Source: Caulobacter sp. CCUG 60055 (GTDB lineage: Bacteria; Pseudomonadota; Alphaproteobacteria; Caulobacterales; Caulobacteraceae). From it: 64,000 bases of DNA. The DNA lies in assembly GCF_022750545.1 (NCBI RefSeq), contig NZ_PUIC01000005.1, forward strand, positions 124,001 through 188,000. The letters are read 5' to 3'. Both the position numbers and the translations under genes were made by a program. The notes below the pieces were generated by a model. The model was not told the origin of the DNA and did no database searches. It saw only the letters and a program-made list of their open reading frames with translations. This document shows, one piece after another, positions 17,667 through 26,487 of this stretch (positions within the stretch are counted from its first letter, which is position 1; each line of letters starts with the position of its first letter).

Positions 17667-18244
17667 CACTGCGAAGCCACATCGCGCCGCTGCTGGCGGC
17701 CGCCGTCGCCCTCGTCGCCCCCCTGCCCGCCCATTGCGACGGCTGGGACGCGGTCGCCCCCGTCGGCGACGAGGTGCTGAGCCAACAGCGCGGCGGCTTC
17801 CTGGTCGCCGACGGCATCGCCTTCGACTTCGGCGCGGTGATGCGCACCTTCGTCGGCGGGCAGCTGGCGCTGGAGACCACCCTGACCTGGACCCCCACCG
17901 GCCCGGTGACCCAGCAGACCGCGTTCGGCGGAGCCATGCCGGCCACCCTGGCCGACATCCAGACCGCGCTGACCAACGCCGGCCTGGGCTCGACCTCTGT
18001 GACCGGGCAGAACAGCTACCTGCTCAACGCCGGCCAGACCGTGCTGATCCAGAACGCCAGCAACGGCGCGGTGCAGAACCTGCTGCTCAACACCGCCAGC
18101 AACCAGGTCATCACCCAGGACCTGGCGGTGACCCTGACCCTGCCCAACAGCGCCGCGTTCCAGGGCGCGATCAACACCCAGCAGCTGGGCTTCGCCCTCA
18201 ACGCCGCCGGCACGGCCGCGGCGATCGGAGCCCTGCACCGCTGA
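17663..18244 (+). CDS. Secreted protein in FapE position
   Basis: A 193-residue exported protein whose ATG overlaps the stop of the C39 peptidase gene. After a signal peptide (cleavage near LPAHCDG) comes a conserved-looking segment, DEVLSQQRGGFLVADG followed by FDFGAVMRTFV. The remainder is rich in Asn, Thr, Gln and Ala. The RGG after an N-terminal helix could be a processing or recognition site for the adjacent C39 enzyme, though it is not a classical GG leader. Gene order matches FapD-FapE of Pseudomonas. I do not recognise clear sequence identity to FapE. Confidence 0.65.
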   Translation: MTLRSHIAPLLAAAVALVAPLPAHCDGWDAVAPVGDEVLSQQRGGFLVADGIAFDFGAVMRTFVGGQLALETTLTWTPTGPVTQQTAFGGAMPATLADIQTALTNAGLGSTSVTGQNSYLLNAGQTVLIQNASNGAVQNLLLNTASNQVITQDLAVTLTLPNSAAFQGAINTQQLGFALNAAGTAAAIGALHR

Positions 18245-18278
18245 GGCTCCCGCAAGGCCTCCCGGCCCCGACGACTGA

Positions 18279-18310
18279 GGGCCCGGCGCGAGCGCCGGGC
18301 CCTTTCTTGT
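18279..18310 (+). terminator. Terminator at end of fibre operon
   Basis: Perfect 11-bp stem GGGCCCGGCGC / GCGCCGGGCCC with a 2-nt (effectively 4-6 nt) loop followed by TTTCTTGT. It separates the plus-strand operon from the convergent barrel gene. Confidence 0.9.
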
Positions 18311-18330
18311 CGTCCCGCCGCAAGGCGCCA

Positions 18331-19689
18331 TCACCAGAAGGTGATGGGGATGCGGAACATGATGTGGGTGTTGGGGGCGTCGGCCGTGGTGCCGAACTCG
18401 TAGGTCGAGTTGATCCAGATGCGGTCGGTCAGCCGGAACGAGAAGCCCAGCGCGACCACCCCGACCTGGGCGCTCTTCGAGCGCTCGCGGTCGCCCGGGA
18501 AGTCGATCGCCGACGGCCAAAGGTAGGCGTACTTGTAGCCGAGCGAGTAGGAGAAGCGCGAGTTGAGCGCGAAGCCCATGCCCATGCTGACCGTGGCCAC
18601 GTCGCCGGGCTCGACCTTGTTGATGGTCACGCCCGAAATGGTCTTCTTGATGCTCTGCTCGAAGCCGTAGGCGTAGCTGGCGGTGGCGTAGATCACCGCC
18701 GGGTCGGTCGGATAGAGCATGGTGATGCTCGGCTCGGCCGACCAGTAGCCCGAGCCGGTGGCCAGCTTCTCCTCGACCCCGAACTGGTCGCGCGGCACGG
18801 TGAACGGGTTGCTGCCCGTGTCGGACTTGACCCGCAGGCCGGCGATGAAGATCGGGAAGTTCGGCTTGATCTGGTTGATCTGGTAGCGGGCGGAGAACTC
18901 GATGTCGCCGATGTCCTGGTCCTGCAGCGAGATCTCGCGAGTGATCTGGGTGTCACGCTGTTGCACCACGCTGATGCGGTCGGCCCGCCACAGGTAAGGC
19001 ACCCGCAGCTCCACCTCCAGCCGGCTGGTCAGGCCGTAGCGGGCGTCGATGGCCGCCGACCCGGCGGCGCGGTTGGTGTCGCTGGCCTCGATGACGCCCA
19101 GCTGGATGCCGGGCACGATCTCGACGCCGCGGAACACCAGGATGTGGGAAGCGGTGTTGGTGTATTCGATCTGCGGTTCGATCACCAGCTTGCCATGGGG
19201 CGTCAGCACGCTGGACTCCGGCGGCACGGCGGCGAGCTGCGGCCGACGCTCGTCGGGCGGCGCCTCGCCGACCGGCTGCTGCGGCGCCGCTGCGATCTGG
19301 GTCGGAGGGGCGGAGGACGGGGCCGTCGGCGGCGGGATGGCCGTCACGGACTGTTCGGGCCCGGGGGCGCTGCTGGCGTAGACGTTGTAGCCGGCGCCGC
19401 GCAGGTCGCGCAGGATCTGGTTGCGCACGCCGCCCAGGTCGTCGATCTGCTGGGTCTGGCGGCTGATCACCGTCTGCTGCTGGACGATCTGCCTGTGCTG
19501 GTCGGCCAGCTCGGCCTGCTGCGCCTGGAGCTGCCGCTCCTGCTTGGCGAGACGGGCCTCAAGGCTCTGGATCTGGGCGGCGACATCGGGCGTCGCCGCC
19601 TGTGCGTGGACGATCTGCGGCGCACCCGCCGCCGCCAGTAACGCGGCTCCACTCACGACACGCGTAAGCTCCTTGCGACTTACTGGCAT
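18331..19689 (-). CDS. Coiled-coil plus beta-barrel outer membrane protein (FapF-like exporter)
   Basis: A 452-residue outer-membrane protein. The signal peptide ends near IVHAQA. Residues about 36-85 form a Gln/Glu-rich coiled coil (IQSLEARLAKQERQLQAQQ and on). A Pro/Ala linker follows, then a beta-barrel from about 165 to the terminal aromatic (RIPITFW). Pseudomonas FapF, the trimeric pore that secretes Fap amyloid, has exactly this order: coiled coil, plug/linker, barrel. It is convergent with the fibre operon and starts 15 bp after the Crp-type gene, so those two are probably one transcript. Confidence 0.8.
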   Translation of the reverse strand: MPVSRKELTRVVSGAALLAAAGAPQIVHAQAATPDVAAQIQSLEARLAKQERQLQAQQAELADQHRQIVQQQTVISRQTQQIDDLGGVRNQILRDLRGAGYNVYASSAPGPEQSVTAIPPPTAPSSAPPTQIAAAPQQPVGEAPPDERRPQLAAVPPESSVLTPHGKLVIEPQIEYTNTASHILVFRGVEIVPGIQLGVIEASDTNRAAGSAAIDARYGLTSRLEVELRVPYLWRADRISVVQQRDTQITREISLQDQDIGDIEFSARYQINQIKPNFPIFIAGLRVKSDTGSNPFTVPRDQFGVEEKLATGSGYWSAEPSITMLYPTDPAVIYATASYAYGFEQSIKKTISGVTINKVEPGDVATVSMGMGFALNSRFSYSLGYKYAYLWPSAIDFPGDRERSKSAQVGVVALGFSFRLTDRIWINSTYEFGTTADAPNTHIMFRIPITFW

Positions 19690-19704
19690 AGCTCCCCCCT
19701 TTTT

Positions 19705-20472
19705 CTATTGAGGTGATCGCCTTGTCCAAGCCGATGCATCGGGCGCCGCCACGGCGGCCATGACGCGAGCCCGATCACCGGCGATCGTATTGTCCCGTCT
19801 GATCTCCCATTCGTTGGCGGCGGCCGTCCCCGGCCCGCCGGCCATGTCCTCGAGCTCGCACCGATCCAGGATCCTGACCCGCTGAGGGCCGCAAAACCCG
19901 ATGAGTCGGCGACGCGCGAACTGTGAGAGCGTCCGGCTAACCGTCTCGGTGGTCAAGGCTAGGTGGTCGGCGATGTCCAGCCGGCACATCGGCAGCTCGA
20001 TGGTTCCGTCCTGTCCGGCCTGCGCCGACATCGAGATCAGGAAGCCGGCCACCCGCTCGGCGGCGCTGCGCAGGCCCAGCAGGGCCACGCGGTCCTCGGC
20101 GCTGCGCAGGGCGTGCTTGAGCACGCGGTCGACCAGCGAGGCGTCGGCCTCGTTGCGCTCGGTCGGGCAGTCGATCAGCCGGTGGTCGTAGCGATGCAGC
20201 ACCGCCGGCGTCACCGCCTCTGCGGCGGCTCGTCGCATGGGCCCGTCGACGCCGATCAGGTCGCCCGGAAAAAAGAAGCCCGTCACCTGCCGGTGACCGT
20301 CCGGAAGATAGCGGCAAGTCCGCACCACGCCGGCGCAGACCTCGTACCAGCTGTCCGCCGGCGTCTCCTCGCCATATACCGGAGCGTCCTTTTTACAACT
20401 CACGACTGTAAATTTAGCCGCACGGTTGAATATTTCGCCGTATCCAGTATGAATTGTGACCCTGCCACCCAT
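19705..20472 (-). CDS. Crp/Fnr-family regulator, FixK-like
   Basis: A 255-residue transcription factor with a cyclic-nucleotide-binding-fold domain (about residues 35-150) and a winged helix (LDIADHLALTTETVSRTLSQ) like FixK and FNR. The iron-sulfur cysteine cluster of true FNR is absent, so direct oxygen sensing by a cluster is unlikely. The ATG at 20472 is chosen because GGGAG precedes it; a TTG seven codons upstream lacks a site. It is followed 15 bp later by the FapF-like gene. The promoter side faces a palindrome like a FixJ site (20536-20547). Confidence 0.9.
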   Translation of the reverse strand: MGGRVTIHTGYGEIFNRAAKFTVVSCKKDAPVYGEETPADSWYEVCAGVVRTCRYLPDGHRQVTGFFFPGDLIGVDGPMRRAAAEAVTPAVLHRYDHRLIDCPTERNEADASLVDRVLKHALRSAEDRVALLGLRSAAERVAGFLISMSAQAGQDGTIELPMCRLDIADHLALTTETVSRTLSQFARRRLIGFCGPQRVRILDRCELEDMAGGPGTAAANEWEIRRDNTIAGDRARVMAAVAAPDASAWTRRSPQ

Positions 20473-20535
20473 GTTATTCTCCCAACCACCCAATGCAACA
20501 GCTACCCCTCATCTGACCAACAATGGAATTCGTGC

Positions 20536-20547
20536 ACTTACGTAAGT
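20536..20547. promoter_or_regulatory. Palindrome ACTTACGTAAGT, possible FixJ-type operator
   Basis: Perfect 12-bp palindrome containing TTACGTAA, similar to sites reported for FixJ-type regulators upstream of fixK genes. It lies 64 bp upstream of the FixK-like start (minus strand) and 128 bp upstream of the PAS protein gene (plus strand), in an AT-rich divergent promoter region. Confidence 0.6.
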
Positions 20548-20652
20548 AGATATACTTATCGAAAGGTCATCGAAATGGCGTACTAAGCCCAACGGACGCA
20601 ACCGGAACTATGTTTGCATAGGGTGATATTCAGGGGGAAAGGGGAGCTGACT

Positions 20653-20688
20653 ATGCGCCACGATCTGCCCGGCCATGATCGTCATTGA
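20653..20688 (+). CDS. Possible 11-residue leader peptide overlapping the PAS protein start
   Basis: The best ribosome-binding site in the region (GGGGAG, 20641-20646) serves an ATG at 20653 that encodes only MRHDLPGHDRH before a TGA at 20686-20688. The PAS protein start (20675) lies inside this small frame in another phase and has no strong site of its own. Translation of the large gene could therefore be coupled to the leader. Alternatively the leader is a coincidence. Confidence 0.35.
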   Translation: MRHDLPGHDRH

Positions 20689-22894
20689 AGAAGGCCCGTT
20701 CCCGATTCCGGGGGCCGGGGCCGACGACGAGGCGGCGATTCAAAGGCTTCTGCGCAACGCCGACCTGCCCGCTGCGGCCTGGAGCGGCGGCCGTCTGATC
20801 GCCGCCAACGAGGCCTATCTGACCCTCGCGGGCGGCGTCGACCGGGGCGAGCTGGTGCGCGGCGACGCCGCCGACGCCCTGATCGCCGGGGACGGCGTGC
20901 GCCTTCGCAAGGTGTTCGACTTCACCTCCGCCAGCGCGGTGCGGGTCCATAGGGCTAATTTGTCGCGGTCGGACGGCGGCGGCTGGTCCGGCCTGGTGGT
21001 CGATTTCGAACTCGACGCCGGCCTGGTGCTGTCGCTGCTGATGGAAAGCGCCGCGCCTGCGGGCGCCGACCTGCCCGTCGGCGACATCCCCGAGATGTTC
21101 TTCACCGCCGGCCCGGCGGGCGGCATCGACTATGTCAGCCCCGCCCTGCACGATTTCATCGGCGGCGGCGGAACGTCGCAGGCCGGCAAGGCGCCCTGGG
21201 CCGACGCCATCCATCCCGACGACCAGCACCGCGTCGTCTCGACCTGGCGCGGCTGCCTGCGGACCGGCGAGGTCTTCGAGATCGACTACCGGCTGCGCCG
21301 GCGCGACGGGCAGTACCGCTGGATTCGCACCCGCAGCCGCCCCGTGCGACGGCGCGACGGCGAAGCCGGCTGGTTCGGCGCCTTCCTCGATATCCACGAC
21401 CTGAAGAGCGCGCAGATCCTGCTGGGCGAGAGCGAGCGCCGGTTCCAGGCCATGTGCGACAACGCCCCCTGCGCCGTGCGGGTCATCGACGGCGAGCGGC
21501 GGGCGGTCTACGTCAACCGGGGCTGGTGCGACCTGACCGGCGTCGAGCCGGAGGCCGCCCTGGGCCACGACTGGTTCGCCCGCATCCACGCCGAGGACCT
21601 GGGCGCCGTCCAGGCCCGCTTCGCCGAGGCCGCCGCCCGGCGCGAGGCGCTGCGCATAGAGTACCGGGTGGTCGGCCGCGACGGCCGCCACCGCCGCGTG
21701 CTCGACGCCGCCGCGCCCCGCCTGGGGCCGGACGACCTGTTCCTCGGCCACGTCAGCATCATCAGCGACCTCAGCGCCCAGGCGGTCCGCCCGCCCCTGG
21801 CCGCCGCCGAACCGGCGGCGGCGGCCGGCGACGCGGCGTCCAAGCCGATGATCGTGCTCGATCCGCAGGGCGTCGTGGTCTCGGCCAACGCCGCCGCCGC
21901 GCACCTGCTGGACTGCGGCCCCGGCGAGGCCGAGGGCCGGGTCATCGACGACCTCGCGCCCAGCCTGGCCCTGCGCAGCCACATCGCCGCCCTGGGCCGC
22001 GAACCCGCCCTCGGGCGTTCGCTGACGCGCACCCTGACCGCCATCCAGGCCGACGGCGCGCGCACGCCTTACGAACTGTCGCTGACCGGCGTCGAGCTTG
22101 GACAGCTGCGCCTGTTCGTCGGGGTCTTCCACGATCTCAGCGCCCAGCAGCGCGGCGAGCGGCGGCTGCACGAACTGGAACGCGACCTCGCCCACATGGC
22201 CCGCCTCGGCGCGACCGCCGAGATGGCCCCGGCCATCGCCCAGGAGGTGAACCAGCCCCTGGCCGCCGCCGCCAACTACGCCTTCGCCGCCGAGACCCTG
22301 CTCGAAAGCGGCGACGCCGACGGCCCGGCCAAGGCGCGGGCCCTGGTCCACCAGGTCACCGACCAGGTGCTGCGCGCCGGGCAGCTGGTCCGCCGACTGC
22401 GCGATTTCAGCGCCAACGACCAGGGCGGCATGCGCCGCGAGGAACTCGGCGGCGTGATCGAGGAGGCGGCGGCCCTGGCCCAGGCGGGCCTGGGCCGCGC
22501 CGGCCTCCAGTTCCAGACCCCGAACCGCGCCAGGGGGCCGGCCTGGGCGCTGATCGACCGCGTGCAGATCCAGCAGGTGATCCTCAACCTCGCCCGCAAC
22601 GCCGTCGAGGCCGCCGACGGCGACCTGCGGCGCAGGCTGCGCATCGGCCTGGAGGCCGCCCCGGAGGGCTGGATCATCACCGTCGACGGCGAAGGCCTGG
22701 ACCCGCCGTCCGAGCATCCCGCCGGATCGCCGCCGCAGCCGTCGGACCCGCCGGGCGGCGTCGCCTTCGGCGTCAGCCGGATGATCGTCGAGGCCCATGG
22801 CGGCCGCGTCTGGGCCCAGGCGAGCGAGGGCCGCGCCGCCCGGTTCCGCGTCTCCCTGCCCGCAGCGCCGGAGGAGAACGTCGGTGTCGGATGA
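20675..22894 (+). CDS. Multi-PAS FixL-like sensor with degenerate histidine kinase (pseudokinase)
   Basis: A 739-residue cytoplasmic protein with about four PAS/PAC modules (roughly 25-120, 135-248, 255-370, 390-492) and a kinase core. PAC motifs such as YRWIRTRSRPV are clear. The core resembles FixL/ThcS kinases, but the phosphoacceptor position in the H-box is Gln523 (IAQEVNQPL; HELNQPL is usual), encoded by CAG at 22241. The G1 box reads VDGEG where DxGxG is expected, and the G2 region (GGVAFGVSR) lacks the GxGxG spacing. The N-box (NLARNAVEA) is kept. It therefore probably cannot autophosphorylate and may act as a scaffold, phosphatase or anti-regulator. It overlaps the FixJ-like gene. 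Confidence 0.88.
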   Translation: MIVIEEGPFPIPGAGADDEAAIQRLLRNADLPAAAWSGGRLIAANEAYLTLAGGVDRGELVRGDAADALIAGDGVRLRKVFDFTSASAVRVHRANLSRSDGGGWSGLVVDFELDAGLVLSLLMESAAPAGADLPVGDIPEMFFTAGPAGGIDYVSPALHDFIGGGGTSQAGKAPWADAIHPDDQHRVVSTWRGCLRTGEVFEIDYRLRRRDGQYRWIRTRSRPVRRRDGEAGWFGAFLDIHDLKSAQILLGESERRFQAMCDNAPCAVRVIDGERRAVYVNRGWCDLTGVEPEAALGHDWFARIHAEDLGAVQARFAEAAARREALRIEYRVVGRDGRHRRVLDAAAPRLGPDDLFLGHVSIISDLSAQAVRPPLAAAEPAAAAGDAASKPMIVLDPQGVVVSANAAAAHLLDCGPGEAEGRVIDDLAPSLALRSHIAALGREPALGRSLTRTLTAIQADGARTPYELSLTGVELGQLRLFVGVFHDLSAQQRGERRLHELERDLAHMARLGATAEMAPAIAQEVNQPLAAAANYAFAAETLLESGDADGPAKARALVHQVTDQVLRAGQLVRRLRDFSANDQGGMRREELGGVIEEAAALAQAGLGRAGLQFQTPNRARGPAWALIDRVQIQQVILNLARNAVEAADGDLRRRLRIGLEAAPEGWIITVDGEGLDPPSEHPAGSPPQPSDPPGGVAFGVSRMIVEAHGGRVWAQASEGRAARFRVSLPAAPEENVGVG

Positions 22895-23513
22895 GCGCCT
22901 GGTGGTTCACGTCGTCGAGGACGACGGCGCGGTGCGGGAATCCCTGCGCATCCTGCTCGAGGTCGCCGGCCACGCCGTCGCCACCTACGCCACCGGCTCG
23001 GAATTCCTGGCCGGCGTCGAAGACGCCGAAGGCGGCTGCGTGGTCGTCGACCTACACCTGCCCGACCTCAGCGGCAGCGAGGTCCAGGCCGAGACCGGCG
23101 CCATCCGCCCCGACCTGCCCTTCGTGGTCATCACCGGCGACGGCCAGCTGGCCAACGCCGTCGCCGCCCTGCACGCCGGCGCCGTCGCCTGCCTGGAGAA
23201 GCCGTTCGAGCCGCCGGCCCTGCTGAACTCGGTGCACGCGGCCCTGGCCCAGCACCGCGAGCTGCGTCAGGTCAACGCCGAAAAGGCCAACGCCGACATG
23301 CTGCTGGCCCGGCTGAGCGCGCGCGAGCGCGACGTCATCGACTGCCTGGCCGCGGGGATGTCGGCCAAGACCATCGGCAAGAAGCTGGGCATCAGCCACC
23401 GCACGGTCGAGGCCCACCGCGCCCACATCATGGAGAAGTTCGGGGTCAAGAGCCTGGCGGCCCTGATCCGCACCGCCCTGACCCTGGGCTTTCCCACCAG
23501 CTCGACCGCCTGA
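22884..23513 (+). CDS. FixJ-family response regulator
   Basis: A 209-residue regulator starting at GTG with GAGGAGA upstream, overlapping the PAS protein gene by 11 bp. The receiver domain keeps the acidic pocket (Glu12, Asp13, Asp14), the phosphoacceptor Asp56 (VVVDLHLPDLSG), the Thr of VITGDG and the Lys of LEKPF. A LuxR-type helix-turn-helix follows (LSARERDVIDCLAAGMSAKT, IGKKLGISHRTVEAHRAHIM). Intact phosphorylation residues next to a partner kinase without its His imply another phosphodonor. A plausible target is the palindrome upstream of the FixK-like gene. Confidence 0.93.
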   Translation: MSDERLVVHVVEDDGAVRESLRILLEVAGHAVATYATGSEFLAGVEDAEGGCVVVDLHLPDLSGSEVQAETGAIRPDLPFVVITGDGQLANAVAALHAGAVACLEKPFEPPALLNSVHAALAQHRELRQVNAEKANADMLLARLSARERDVIDCLAAGMSAKTIGKKLGISHRTVEAHRAHIMEKFGVKSLAALIRTALTLGFPTSSTA

Positions 23514-23529
23514 GGCGCGCAGGCCGCCG

Positions 23530-24221
<692 letters not shown>

Positions 24222-24225
<4 letters not shown>

Positions 24226-25568
24226 CGGCAGGCCCCGCCGCAGGCCAGGGCCGCGTCGATGCGGGCGCGCAGACGCCCCGCCCCCGCCTCGGCCACGGCC
24301 GCGTCCGCCTGGACGCCCTGGTCGCGCACGGCGGCCATGTCGAGGCCCGCGGCCGAGCCGGCCTCGCGCCGCGCCTGGGCGACAGAAAGCGCGCGCGCGG
24401 CGCGCGCGTCGGCGGCCTGGGCCTCGGCTTCCGCCTCGGCGGCGGCCTGCAGGCCGATGACGCCGGCGCGCATCTCGCCCCAGCCCTGCACCACCGCCTT
24501 GCGATAGGCGAGATCGGCCTGGTCGGCGTCGGCCGACGCCCCGCGGATGCGCGCCTTGGCCGCGCCCCCGTCGATCAGGTTGTGGCTGATGTTGGCCCCG
24601 ATCACCCAGGCCAGCGACTTGGTGTCGAGCAGGTTCAGCAACTCGGCCTCGGCCGAGCCGAGGGCGGCGCCGATGGTGAAGCGCGGGCGCGAGGCCGCCA
24701 CGGTCTCGGCCCGCTTGGCGTCGGCCGCCTGCAGGCGTTGCAGGGCGGCGGCGACGTCGGGACGCGCCGAGACCCGGTCGGACGACACCTCGAAGCCGAC
24801 GGCCGGCGCGGCCGCCAGCGGCGCCGGCTTCGGCTCGGCGAGCGGCTCGGTGCGGCCCAGCAGGGCCCCGAGGCGGATGCGCTGTTCGTCGATGGCGCGC
24901 TGGGCGGCGCGGACCTGGGCCTGTTGGGTGGCGACGGCGGCGCGGCGGGTCTCCACCTCGGTCGGCAGGACGCCGCCCTCCCGCGCCTGAAGGCCGACCA
25001 GATCGGCGGCGCGGACCGCCAGGGCCAGGCGCTGTTCGGCGGACGCCTTCTGGGTCTGGGCCAGGCGCAGGGCGACATAGGCCCGGGCGGTCTCGGCCCC
25101 GACCAGCAGGCGGGCGGCGCGGACGTCCTGGTCGGCGGCGCGTTCCTCGGCCAGGGCGGCGGCGCGGGCCTTGGCCAGCCGCCCCCACAGGTCGACCTCG
25201 TAGATCGCGCTCACCGGCGGAACCATGCCGGAGGTGGACGACGAGAAGTCGCGGCCGCCGACCGCGCCCTCGACGCCGACCGTCACCTGCGGCGTGCGGC
25301 CCGACTTGGCCAGCTTGACGTCGGCCGCCGCATGTTCGAGGCGGGCCATGGCGATCTTGACGTCGAGCGAGGCCAGGTCGGCCTGACGCAGGAGGTCGGC
25401 CAGCACGGGGTCGCCGAAATCCTCGCGCCACACCGGCTCGCCCTGGGGGACCAGCCGCTCGATGGCGGGCGTCCGCTTGGCGGCGGAACCGTTGTTCAGG
25501 GAGGCGCACCCGCCCGGCAGGATCGACAGGGCCAGCAGCGCCGGGATCAGACGGTGGCGGAGCCTCAC
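24222..25568 (-). CDS. TolC-like outer membrane efflux lipoprotein
   Basis: A 448-residue outer-membrane factor of the NodT/TolC superfamily. The N-terminus has a lipobox-like ILPGGC at about residues 16-21. Long Ala/Gln/Arg-rich helices typical of the periplasmic tunnel alternate with barrel strands (VSAIYEVDLWGRL, LAWVIGANISHNLIDGG). It starts at a GTG overlapping the adaptor gene stop (GTGA) and ends overlapping the ATPase gene. It completes a tripartite exporter with the adaptor and permease of this operon. Confidence 0.92.
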
Positions 25569-26473
25569 GGTTCGAACCTCACCAGCACCCGTTGCCCCAG
25601 GCGCAGGCCGTCGGCCGGCTCGACCTCGAGCACCACCGACAGCACCCGCGCGTCGGCGCGCGAGCCGGGCTCGTCGTTGAGGGCGGCGGCGCCGAACATC
25701 TCGGAGACGCGCAGGACCTTGGCCTTGTAGGTGCGACGCTCGTTGAACTCGCGGGTGACCGAGGCCGCCATGCCCGGCTTGACCCGGTCGGCGAAGGCCT
25801 CGTCCAGCTCGGCCCGGATGATGCGCGGCGCATCGGGGGCGATGGCGAACAGCGGCGTGGGCGTCGAGGTCGACACCGAGGCGCCGGCGGAGACGAAACG
25901 GCGCAGCACCACCCCGGCGGCCGGCGCGCGCACGGTGCGGGCCTCCAGGTCGAGGGCGGCCAGCTTGCGGCGCACCTCGGCGGCCTTGACCGCCTCGGCG
26001 GCCTGGTCGCGCTCGCCGGCGGCGATCTTGGCGGCGGTCTGGGCCTGGTCGGCGTCCTGGCGGGTGGCGGCGTCGGCCTTGGACAGGCGGGCCAGCCGGG
26101 CGGCCTCGCGGGCGGCGGCGGCGGCCTTGGTCTCGGCGATCGCCGCCTGGGCGCGCTTGTCGCCCTCTTCGGCGGCGGCGGCGTCCGCGTTCAGCCGGGC
26201 CTGGGCCTCGTCGAGAACGGCCAGAACCGCCCCCTTGGCCACGGTGTCGCCCTCATGGACCTTGACCTGGCCCACCACGCCGTCGCGCGGCGCGGTGATG
26301 CGGATCAGGCCGCCCTCGACGTCGACCACGCCCTTGGCGACGGCCTGGACGGCGGCGGCGGCAGGGGCCGCGGACCGGGGCTGGCTCCGTTCGCAACCGG
26401 CCAGGGCGACGGTCGACAGGCCCGCGACCAGAGCGGCGCGAAGGACGATCGACCGGGGAGAAGGCGCGCGCAT
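25565..26473 (-). CDS. Periplasmic adaptor (HlyD/DevB-like) lipoprotein
   Basis: A 302-residue membrane-fusion protein. A lipoprotein signal (VALAGC) is followed by a lipoyl half-domain (APRDGVVGQVKVHEGDTVAKGA), an Ala-rich helical hairpin (about 95-165), a second lipoyl half (RAPAAGVVLRRFVSAGASV) and a beta-barrel domain. It links the FtsX-like permease to the TolC-like factor. It starts 14 bp after the permease gene and overlaps the outer-membrane factor gene by four bases. Confidence 0.92.
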   Translation of the reverse strand: MRAPSPRSIVLRAALVAGLSTVALAGCERSQPRSAAPAAAAVQAVAKGVVDVEGGLIRITAPRDGVVGQVKVHEGDTVAKGAVLAVLDEAQARLNADAAAAEEGDKRAQAAIAETKAAAAAREAARLARLSKADAATRQDADQAQTAAKIAAGERDQAAEAVKAAEVRRKLAALDLEARTVRAPAAGVVLRRFVSAGASVSTSTPTPLFAIAPDAPRIIRAELDEAFADRVKPGMAASVTREFNERRTYKAKVLRVSEMFGAAALNDEPGSRADARVLSVVLEVEPADGLRLGQRVLVRFEP

Positions 26474-26487
26474 GAGCGTTTCCAGGA

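Noticed and set aside
19705-20472. True FNR with an oxygen-sensing iron-sulfur cluster
   Set aside because: The N-terminal cysteine set of FNR is absent; FixK-like is the better description.
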